64,000 bases of DNA from Paramarasmius palmivorus (lineage: Eukaryota > Basidiomycota > Agaricomycetes > Agaricales > Marasmiaceae), in the NCBI GenBank assembly GCA_037176845.1, contig JAYKXP010000061.1:1-64000 (forward strand). Reading direction: 5' to 3'. The notes beneath the pieces were generated by a model, which ran no database searches, was not told the origin of the DNA, and saw nothing but the letters and a program-made list of their open reading frames with translations. Of the stretch, positions 12,481 to 21,877 are shown piece by piece. Numbering within the stretch: the stretch's first letter is position 1; each line of letters opens with the position of its first letter. The position numbers were made by a program, and so were the translations under genes.

Positions 12481-12560
12481 GTTAAGAGCTTAAGCTCCCG
12501 AATCATCTCTTGACTGCTGATGTCCATCTACATCCATGACCTGCCTCATCGCAGACCACA
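12481..12560 (+). repeat. Short dispersed repeat, partner of 31501-31577
   Basis: About 80 bp starting TAAGAGCTTAAG with later blocks CCCGAAT, TCTCTTGAC, CTCATCGCAGACCAC. The same order of blocks is found at 31501-31577 in the same orientation with substitutions and small indels. It is a diverged repeat without coding capacity, type unknown. Confidence 0.5.
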
Positions 12561-13939
12561 CATCTGATCATATTTTTGACTGGCAAGTGGTTGTTTGGGA
12601 GGAGATACCTATGCGAGCGAAACAAGAACGATCTTTGGCAGTGCAGACGTTCAAGATGAAAGTGTGCAGTCACGGTGATCTGGGAACTCCGGGAAAAGAA
12701 ACACGGCTCTCTCACTCATTCACTCATCTCCTCTAAGCATCTCATCTTGCTTTCACGAGACATTAATTTCCATTCAAAAATATAGAACACCGATACAAAA
12801 ACCCAGTTCAAAAGGAGCTGTCGCGCTCCCGGAATTGTGCCTCAATAGGGAAACGTTGAACGATTTCTCCGCATCCATTACATCCTCATTTGGAAGCACA
12901 ACAATAGTATAAACGGTCGCTGCTCTTTGCAATTGACGGGTTCTAATAGTGAACAATGAGATGAGAATTATAATAACACGTAGAAATCCCACTTACCCTG
13001 GACTTCTTCGAACTGGGCTTGGGCTCCAATAATTCCCGGCAACAGTAGATTGAACGGTTCTGTAACATTCATCATCGTAGGATCAAACTCCTTCAATGTG
13101 TAAAGCACCCCAACCGTTCGATAGACGAGACAATCCCACCAATGATAGTTGACAGTGTCCGGTGATCGTGATATTCGATGAGGACGCGAGACGAAGGGAT
13201 GCTTAGATGTGGGGCAGACATATACTCACACAGCCCTCGACGTATGGCGTGTTGGTTATCGGGCATCTAGATACGCAATGGGCGATGAGTGATGATGCTC
13301 CACTTCCCGACGCCACTGTCCTCCTGTAAACCTTGCAAGGCATTAGTAAGTTATTGATTAAAGCAATGAAAATGGTTCACTCAGACTCGCCTCGCAACAA
13401 GGTGACTCAATCCTCTGCTGAAACGTTGACTCATTATCGCAAACGCCAAGAGGTGGGGCCTCTGAAAGCAGATTATCCGGCTTTCCTTTGTCATATCATC
13501 ACGACTTGAACGTAGCTTGGTACGGAGCAATGAGTGACGGTGAAAATCAAAGAAGTCAGAGTAGCGTACCTGCTGGATTGCAGATGCTTGGTTGCATTGT
13601 GCCGACCAACATCTTGGTAATGTTCACCAATTCACTGAGGGCATATTAGACTTTGGTGTACAGAGGTAATGGTTGAACACACCTTTCGAGCCCGAAGAGA
13701 CGAAGGTGTTGAACGAAACGACGCAGAGTCGAGTGCTGCCGGCAAAATGCTGATACTCATTACAAGTGACCAATGAATTATGTATTTCTCTAGCATTCTA
13801 AGGTCTTTCAATGCGTGTCAAACAAAAATAATGTGCGACCTTACCTTGAATGTTCAACAAATGCTCGGAAGCGCCGTGTTGAAATCCCAACAACTGAGCT
13901 TCGGTCCTCCAAGCTGCATGCTGTGACACGATTGTATCA

Positions 13940-13972
13940 CCACCTCCACCTCCACCTCCACCTCCACCGAGT
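13940..13972 (+). repeat. CACCTC / GGTGGA microsatellite
   Basis: A run of about five CCACCT units. If the minus strand is coding in that frame it would give a Gly-rich run, but the surrounding exon is unproven, so I record it only as a simple repeat. Confidence 0.7.
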
Positions 13973-15026
13973 ACCACTCCCCATCGCTTCCAACTCCCAC
14001 TATCAGCAATGTATCCATCAGTTTTCCATTGAAACACCACCTAGTATCAGTCCCTTCAATCAAAGACTTTCCTTGGAGCCGAGGATGAGGACGTACCTGT
14101 ACTCGAGAGCTGATAATCATCATGTGTGACGAGAGTCAGGACCAAGGTGGAGTGTTTGGTGTCTGTTGTCCCCCACATCGTAATAGCGCCGCATGCAACA
14201 ATAACGGTGAAGCGTAAAGTAGCGAGACTTTGTAGATGGCCGGGTGATTGAATTCCCGCTTTCCGCAATCTTCACCATGCCTGTATCACATGTTGCAATA
14301 CTTTCCCTCTCCTCCACGTCCAGATCCAGATACAAGGAGGTACCCCACACCGAATCGGAATAGGCGGTAGCGCGAGTGGGATAATCATTGGTGTTGGTGT
14401 AGCGCGGGTGTGAAGCTGACTCAGGTGTAATGCGGTGCTGAGGGTAGAATGAGTCATGTTCAACGTGAAGGAAGCTCGAACAACGACCACATTATAGAGG
14501 AACCCAACGGGGAAAAGGCAGCGGAGGGGACACCTAGCATCTTATATAGTATTGTGGGGTCATATTGGGGTCCCGTCGGAGAGTTGGACGGGACAGGGTA
14601 TTCGGTATGGTAATGTGGATGGCATGCAAGACGAACTGGAGAAGGTGCAGTGGGCCTGGATATCCTAAGTCGGGTTCGAAGGTCGGATTTTAGGACTGTA
14701 GAAAAGCAAACGAGCTTCAACAAGTAACTAGAAGAGATGACGATGAATACTCACTTATCCACAAAATCTACGCACAGTACAAGATCCCCATAGGACCAGC
14801 AAGCCCAATTAAGGAGAATGCTGAAGCGTTGTTGGACAGACATGGCGGTTAAAGTGTAGAGTGAATGCTACGTCACGTTCGGAATCGCAGGTTCGCAGCG
14901 ACAAGGTACCGTCTCTGTCACATACGCAGAGACCATCTCTTCATATAGCAAAATGTAGCACTCGATGGAGGTGCTGTATATTGAGCAGCTTGGGTCTTCT
15001 GTCGCGCTCGCTCCCGCTTTCACGCA

Positions 15027-15415
15027 TCAGGTGGGGTAGGGTACGTTGAGCAGTCGGTCCGCCATTTCGTCTGTGAGGAGTTTTACAAAAGCCTTGGGTA
15101 TCCATCCTACCAGCTCTCCTCTGTTCCGTATTGCTGCTAGCCATCCACTTGACTCTTCTCACGACTTCTAGAATCTCATTCTTTCGAAATGAGAGCTGAT
15201 CGGGGTCATCCGAAGAAAGGTCGTGCTTATATAGCACGGAGTATATGGTTTCATCGAAGCCGCTAGTGGGACTGGAATCTGTGCTTGGCCGGGAAGATGA
15301 CGAGGGTGATGAGGGGTGACCGGTGATGTGGAATCCGAGGACCGGTTGAAAGCGGGGGAGGAAGAGTACGGTGCAGGGTTGATGGAAAGATGGAGCGTCT
15401 GGCGCAGGGACTGTG
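15027..15415 (-). pseudogene. SH3-domain protein C-terminal exon, with frameshift
   Basis: A Ser/Pro/Thr-rich linker leads into an SH3 domain. The first half reads from about 15240 (S-V-L-Y-K-H-D-L...D-P-D-Q-L-S-F-R-K-N-E-I-L-E-V-V), with the typical ALYDY-like start and acidic RT loop. The second half (S-G-W-L-A-A-I-R-N, then G-W-I-P-K-A-F-V-K-L-L) is in the next frame, and the protein ends 15 residues later at a TGA (15029-15027). Removing one A from the AA at about 15162-15164 would make the domain continuous, so the break is a single-base frameshift (real or a sequence error). A 3' splice site (CCACAG) lies just upstream at about 15416. Earlier exons were not resolved. SH3 domains bind Pro-rich peptides, and C-terminal SH3 domains occur in signalling and actin proteins; the exact family is not recognised. 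Confidence 0.55.
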
Positions 15416-15434
15416 GAAGGGCTAAGGCAGTCAT

Positions 15435-16048
15435 CGCGGTTGTGAAAATCAAGAAGGAAAGAAGAGAAAACGAAAAGGAACTAGGTTGTATGGATCCAAG
15501 GATAGAAATGGAGCTTCCTCAGGAGCCATGCGGGGAAGCGAAAAAGGAGGCTGTGCTTTTTTCGGGGTATTTTCACTGGATTTCAGAGTCTGACTCTCAT
15601 TACATTCGAACTCGTAACCTATTAACCTGTACAAAAAATAGTACATAGTACGCTATATATGGAGCAGCCCAAAGGCCCACACCAACCTCAGCCAACCTAC
15701 AAAAACCAAGTGGGTATGGAAAGCCTTGAACATGTAGCTTGGGGGCCCAAGTTTCTGAGAACGGTCAGAGCCTCAGAGGAAACCCGCTGAAACGCATCAT
15801 ATTTTTGGTGGCGGCGTCAGCTGCTTTCAGATCTGGTGGCAAACTCCCAGTAGCCCGAGCGATCAATGAAATCTGCTGAACACTTGGTTAACGGCGTAAG
15901 CAGCATTCATAACGTTGAGAGAAGAGATTGAGGAAGTCAGTCGTCAGATGATTCGGGCGCTCAATGATCTCACCTCACATGATCTCACGTCCATCCCATC
16001 TGATCCAACTCTGAGTCTCTTTGTCCCTTTGTCTCAGGCTTTACCATC
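15435..16048. other. Intergenic region
   Basis: May hold the first exon of the SH3 gene (an ATG at about 15529 on the minus strand opens a short frame) and the promoter of the RING-finger gene. Otherwise nothing recognised. Confidence 0.4.
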
Positions 16049-16686
16049 ATGACTGAACCTGCCGTCCGCGATCCTCCTGTTGAACCAGACGAATTTCAGA
16101 TATTGAACGACATGGAATTAACTCGTTTAAACCAACAAATGAAGGACATGGAGGTAACCAAAAATCTTCTTTGGCATTCAGTGTAATGACTCGATATCTA
16201 GGCCTCCCTTCCTCTGCTATCTAGGCACCAGTCCTCCAAGGACACAGAAAAGAAAGAGAGGCGGCTGATATGCACAATATGCTCCTACCCATTTTCGAAC
16301 CCAATAGTGTCAGTCAATTCCTTGCTACTGTCTCGCTTCATTGATAACATCTTATTTGCAGTATCCACGAGTGTCAACACGCATTCTGTGAACATTGTCT
16401 CGCCAAGGCACGCCTTATTCAACTTGGTTACATCGAACGCGACTTATCAGAAATACCCGAAGAGCATATCAACCAAGTTGAAGACTTCAGCCGTGGAAAA
16501 CCCAAATGCCCGACTTGTGGCGCCCGCATCGTGATACCACCAATGAAATGTCACCTGCTCCACCAGATGGCAGAGCAGTATGCTGAAGAAGAGCTCGTTG
16601 TCATACCACCACCAGACTGTCGTTACAAGTGGCCCCAGCCTCATCCTTTGACAATTGAATACATGAAGGAGAGGAGCAAGTTTTGA
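16049..16686 (+). CDS. Small RING-finger protein (C3HC4)
   Basis: A 178-residue protein from three exons that fit in phase: 16049-16153, 16202-16308 and 16362-16686 (introns of 48 and 53 bp). The zinc ligands form a C3HC4 RING: C59, C62, C75, H77, C80, C83 and, after an unusually long 36-residue loop, C120 and C123 (C-P-T-C-G-A-R-I). The first 56 residues are acidic and helical. RING domains of this kind recruit E2 enzymes, so an E3 ubiquitin ligase role is likely; target and location are unknown. There is no membrane segment. The long insertion between the third and fourth ligand pairs resembles fungal RING proteins with a split domain. Stop is TGA after S-K-F. Confidence 0.8.
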
Positions 16687-18974
16687 TATGTTGATGTATA
16701 ATTGGTGCAAATACATAGATTCTTCTTGATCGCGTATTCGATGCGGACCACCGCTGGCGACTGCAGAGTGAAACGATAGTGGTACAATAATCAGTTGTCG
16801 ATCTCGAGATTGTGCTAGTTTTGAGGTGTGTGCTACGTTCATTTTTGTCCTATGAGGTACACCATAGTGTGCGTCACAAATTCTCTTTCTTGAACATGGA
16901 CCAGCGAGATGCGACCAGGAAATCTTGGCTCTTGTCGTTGGTGAATATTGCACTGATCACGATATTCAAGCAATGAGAAAAAAGCACAGCCTTCCTTCTT
17001 CCGATTCGCTTCCTACTCGGCCGAAACTCTTCCTCGATGTAAATGTATCCCATTCTTCCTTGCTCTCCTTGTGTTACTCTCTGGCTAAGAGGTTCCAGAG
17101 TTGCTGACAAGAGTTAGTTTTTCCTTGCCAATAACACGCGGCACCTCAAAATCAACTAACGACCACGAACTTGGTTGAGCGCCAGTCAGGAAGGGCCAGT
17201 GTCAGGCAACGCCAACAGCAAGCACCGTAGGCAAGAAATTGGCAGCCAACAAATCAAGTTGATAAATAAGGTCACGAAGTACGATTAGGAACAAGTGAAA
17301 GACTAGAAGGAGGGTATTGATACCCTTCTAATTTCCGTGAGTTCCGAGTCGTATCTCTAGTTGGACGTACACCCACTGATATTTAGTGAAGTCTCTTCTT
17401 TACTGGTATCACAGTGCTCCTCATCAAATCGCGCCAAGATTCAAGGATCCTGCAGACAAGACAGCGCTTCTCGAATGTCCGGTCTTGATCCAGCAGCCAA
17501 ACACGTTGCAAAACATCGTCTCTGGCTCGTTGACATTCTCGACACAAGTACGTTCTCAACCATAGTCCATGCATTGTCCAGCTTGGTCTCAACAGCCATA
17601 CTTCTCATCATACACTCGCGGTATGGGCTTTGAGCGGCAACGAGGACATGATACAAGGATATAAGCTAGAACGAGTGGATGTAGAGGCCGCGTGGGCTGT
17701 CTTCCAAGTCGATGACGGATGAAAACCTTCATGACCATGGAGATTGAAGGTGTGTTTATCTTATTACTCAAGCTATCACCTTTGCTGACCGAAATAGTTA
17801 CTACAACAGCTACGTCGACCTCTTTACTTCATTCATCTAAACCAAAGGCCCTGCCAGAGCTCTTGAGGATCACATATTCTCTTCCCAGGCAGCACCAATA
17901 AAGAAGATCCCGAGATGCTAAGCCGTCTCGCTGTAGGCTATTACATGCTCAGATTCACATTGGGTACGGTGCCGAATTTGGGCTTCAATTATGAAGGTAT
18001 ATCGTGTTAAGCCCAGCACAGCCGCTCGTTAACGCTGTTTGTGGGTCTGGCCGTGGGTGGTATTAGCCCACGACATTGCCAAGGTCTTTGACAGTGACGC
18101 CGCGTCCATCGCTTTTCTCTGTGCTGGGATGAGGTGGTTGTCGATGTGGAATTCTATCGGGAAAAGGATGAGATCGTCGGTTTCTGGAGCATGTTGAGGA
18201 TATGAGGTCTACCAAGGCCGGGAAGGATGCTGCGAACATATACCATTCCGCCGCCAAAACCAGTGAGGGAGCGGTTCACCCTGGACATGAGGCGAGTTTC
18301 GGTGCGATGACGCGTCGTGGTCGAGCAAAACCCGTATTCTTCGGCGGCAGGTGGAGATACAATCTCGAGAAACACTTCGAGGAGCATCCCCAACAGATTG
18401 CCGATGAATTTCGAGCCTCCTTACGAATTCTCCGCCTGACATTCCAGGTCACAAACAAAAAGAATAGGACCACCGTCGAAGAGACGACGATTGGAATAGT
18501 GCATATCTTGTATCTCGTACTTCATTCTGGTATATAAGGATGTACATTCTTATAAGGTATTTGGCTGTGTCTCGACCGAAAGTTGTTTCGGCCACTTGAC
18601 GGCCGTCGTCAAGATCTTCGTATTTAAGACCCGCAGATCTGCTACCTATGCGATGTTCGTGGCTAGTGTCACAACTTTCATGGGCTCTTCCGGAGCCTTT
18701 TGCTACTATGGCATCGCTCTCAATCTTGTGGCGGATTTTGGGTTTTCATGGTATTCCGTCTGATTACTCTTGCTGGAATAGCGTGGTGACGGAAAGTCGA
18801 AAGTAACCTGCACAGGTCCCCTTTCGGAACAGCAGGGATCCCTATATGTGAAAGCTCTCTGAACCAAAACATAGAGACGAATATAATATAATGTCAACTC
18901 GAGATGCTACTAAAGCAGTTCAAACTTATATGTATTGTTCTTCGTACATCAGTTTGAATCGAGCGCGAAGAGAA
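16687..18974. other. Intergenic region, no gene assigned
   Basis: A 2.3-kb stretch with only short, overlapping frames on both strands. The longest (18202-18537 plus, 18063-18473 minus) have no recognised domain and no consistent splice partner. An AT-rich segment near 18880-18950 precedes the stop codon of the gene to the right. Confidence 0.4.
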
Positions 18975-20641
18975 TCATTTGCCTAAAGTGCCAATGCGAT
19001 GCTCAGTCACTCCTTCAAACATGAGTGACATATCTGCGATCGCCAGCTCCCATTTCAACCTGCTGATATCCGCTTCTGCTTTGCTTTCCGCAAGTGATGC
19101 AATGCTACCGCCCCACCACTTCAAACATACAAGGATAAGAGCCCATCCATTGGGCCCCCAACGGTTCAGTGTTACCCATGACGTTCCAAAGGTTGCAAAT
19201 GCTGGTGGTTGAAAGCTACCGTCCTCGAACGACCTCCATGAAGGCTGCATATCCCGCCACCAGGTCAAGAACGCTGTCGGGAAACTCCTGGCAAACTGGA
19301 GATCGAGGACAGGAGTGGAGGTATACCGTTGTACGTGTTCTTTACCCGCCTTGCTGATCCAACTTTCGAGAACCTTCGGACGACCACCTGGCATTCCTTT
19401 AGGGGTCTTTTTCCAGCCAGTGGAGGCCTCTCCCCGGACCCATTGATAGAGAAAACTCTCATAATGGTCGCCGAGATCTGGATCCTTGAGGTATTCGAAG
19501 GCTGCCTGAAACCATGCCTTGGCATCCTGAGGAACGATTGAGAATGATAGTGATGATCCGGTGGGTATGGAGGTAAGGTCACTGATTGATTCTTGTGCAG
19601 TCGAAAGTAAAGAAGAATGTGAAGACGAGGATACCAGATCTTCTTCCTCAGCGGGGGCACCAATAACAATTCCGAGGTTAGCTATCTCCAGGGCAGCCTT
19701 ATCGAGTGGGAGAGGTCGCTTCTGTTCATATAATCCATGAAGCTCCTTCTCCGAGGGTGAGATTATATACTTACAGGGACTTTCAATCGAATCTTCATCG
19801 ACCGCCTGGTATTTCCCTCGGTTTCCTCAACAGTAGAATCTTGAAGCTGTTCACTAAATCATTCCAGGTCCTTAGCCGAAATAAAGATTCGACATGCGCA
19901 CCTTGTGTCGTGCATCAAGATGGTTTACATCTTTGCAACTCGCTGATTTATTGATCTAGTCGATTTTGTAAAGGAAGTTAGGGAGGAATCAGAATGTCAA
20001 AGAAACTAGACTGACCCTTTGAGATGCATTGCTTTCTCCCGTCTGAGGTACATTTTCGTCCCTGATGGTGATGGAGGTATCTGTTTGTACTTCCGCGTGG
20101 TTGACAGTTAGAGGTGGTGGTTCTGCTTGCACCCCTGCGGACTCGAGGCGGGGCTTTACCTAGGTTGCAGAAGCTTAGAGCGGAAAGGACAAAGTGCTAG
20201 ACGAAATGTCACCTTTCGGTTTTGAGCTTCAATGATTCCTTCGCAGTTCTTAATCGTCTCCTTGAGCTCGCCGATGGTTGCCTCATATCGGAGAGAGGCC
20301 TTCTCCGATGCCTCCATAGTGTTTCTCAGCTCCTTCCATGTCTTAGTTTGTAGCTCTTTCGCCTGCACCAGTTGTACGCTCTCGTTGGTCTAAACCGCGG
20401 TGTCAATACCGAGGGTGTCCTGTTTTTCAGTGTTCTGTTTACATACCATGAGCGATTCGACTTCATGTTGTAGTGCACAGACTTCAGCTTCCAGGAGCCT
20501 CTTCTCTCTCCTCAAGGTGCTCATCTGCCTCTTCATCACTACGTTTTTCGTTTCTGCCAATACCAGCCTCGTACGCGCGGTGCTCCACGAGGAGCTACTT
20601 GGATGCCGCATATCGCGATGAGCCAGGTACATTCGATGCAT
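18975..20641 (-). CDS. Coiled-coil protein with Trp-rich C-terminal domain (unknown function)
   Basis: A 462-residue protein assembled from six in-phase exons: 20641-20447, 20389-20213, 20159-20016, 19955-19902, 19846-19775 and 19721-18975 (introns 53-60 bp). Residues about 25-122 are heptad-rich and should form a coiled coil. Residues 125-215 are polar linker. The C-terminal half starts W-F-Q-A-A-F-E-Y-L with D-L-G, has a G-R-P-x-V-x-x-W-I motif, then W-W-R-D-M-Q-P-S-W-R, G-P-N-G-W and L-K-W-W-G. I associate this pattern of spaced Trp and RP motifs with uncharacterised Agaricomycete proteins, from memory and without a database check. Exon 4 is only 18 codons and its acceptor was chosen by phase, so the middle is less certain. 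It is divergent from the coiled-coil gene at 21261. An upstream ATG in another exon cannot be excluded. Confidence 0.72.
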
Positions 20642-21260
20642 ACAAGTCTTCAAAGTGTATGAGCGTGATTCTGGACGAGGGGCTTGAATTGAGCTTACAA
20701 TTTTGGTCAACTAGTTATTGAACGAAGAGGTCGAGCTTATGATCCCGGTCCACCAGAGTTTTGAATTGATATAAAGGTCAGGATTGAATGAAGGAGAATA
20801 AAGAAAGCCTTTTGAGTAGGAACTATGCATCATCAGGAATTAAAGGAATGAGAAAAGGACAAAGGAAAGTTTGATCACCCGCAAGGAGTAGCGATCGCGC
20901 CGGCGGCAACTTGAAATTACTTTGTCCGAGAAAGAATGCATATCGTTAAAGGATACCAGCTTCGCCCCAAGATACCAAATTCTGTATCTTGAACACATAC
21001 TTAGACTACGATGATATGTACTGAGGATCTTGAAGAATGTGCCAGGACAGGTTAAGGAAGGCTCTTCTCGGTGACGTCTGATAAGACGCCCAAAGAGGTG
21101 ATTCTCTTCCCTTTGAATTTCCGGCGCGTCATATAATACGCCCTTTGGTTTGTACAACAAAGGAAAGGCAGTCTATAACTATGGCTTGCGATTCTCCGTC
21201 TTCCGTTCTGCACTCCCTATTCTCCTTCCCCAAAACTATAAGGCTAATTCTTCTCATACT
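20642..21260. other. Divergent promoter region between two coiled-coil genes
   Basis: The 619-bp spacer separates the start codons of two oppositely oriented coiled-coil genes. It contains no supported gene and may act as a shared control region. Open frames inside it are short and unlike known proteins. Confidence 0.45.
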
Positions 21261-21877
21261 ATGGCGCAAAACCATTTGGACAGGGTAATTGGCCCTTCTC
21301 ATTCATTTGTACCGCTCACTTATCACCCGATCAGCTCGAAACTGCCATGGTTTCGACCCATCAATTAATGGAACGGTCCAACAGCCTTGCTCAAAGACTT
21401 GTCATTGAAAATGCTACCCAAGCTCGTCTGATTGAACAGCTGTACGTCTGAGTTGCTTCTGTCTATAGCTCGCTGGTTGACGTTCATGCCAGAAACCTAG
21501 ATAAGAGCATCGCCAACGAGAAGCTCATCTGTGCCCAGAAAGAAAACCAGGTCCTAGTTGGGCGTCTCGCTGCCGCTGAGACCGTCGCGAATGTCTACCG
21601 TTCGGACAATAAAAAACTCCTGGACGAACAGGCCTATTTTCGAGAGGAGGTTTTGGCAATCTGTATGAAAATCGGTTGCTCGATCGACGAGGTGCGTAAC
21701 ACCTGATATTGAACTCTCCTGGTTAACTGGCGGATGATAGATAGTGAGAGCCATTGGCCAGAAGCGGCCTTTTGACATGGATGAAGGTGATTCCGAACAG
21801 CAAGACCCAAAGGTAAATCGCCCTAGCATATACGACTTCGTCGCTAAATTATGAAATGATAGCGCCGCAAGATCTAG
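21261..21877 (+). CDS. Small coiled-coil protein with basic tail
   Basis: A 138-residue protein from five exons, all in phase: 21261-21284, 21335-21441, 21493-21691, 21741-21812 and 21863-21877 (introns 49-51 bp). Residues about 8-105 are almost entirely heptad-like and charged, consistent with one long coiled coil. The end carries K-R-P-F-D-M-D-E followed by the very short last exon R-R-K-I, which could be a nuclear localisation signal. No enzyme motif. The last exon is only four codons plus stop, but the acceptor (ATGATAG) and phase agree. It is head-to-head with the coiled-coil/Trp-rich gene, so co-regulation is possible; a physical partnership is conjecture. Confidence 0.68.

Larger units (their letters stand above)
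12076..15026. other. Unassigned region with exon-like fragments
   Basis: On the minus strand, between about 14.86 and 12.78 kb, there are several stretches with good splice signals and protein-like composition. One near 13120-13015 is rich in Trp/Tyr and contains Y-H-W-W-D, another near 13300-13230 is rich in Gly/Ser/Cys, and another near 13625-13565 contains N-I-T-K-M-L. Together they could belong to one multi-exon gene, but I could not join them in phase or recognise a family. A (GGTGGA)n microsatellite is at about 13940-13972. A decayed repeat matching 31501-31577 lies at 12481-12560. Confidence 0.3.

Noticed and set aside
13798..14040. Gly-rich minus-strand frame caused by the GGTGGA repeat
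   Set aside because: The glycine run follows from a microsatellite. The flanking residues match nothing known and the splice context is not consistent.
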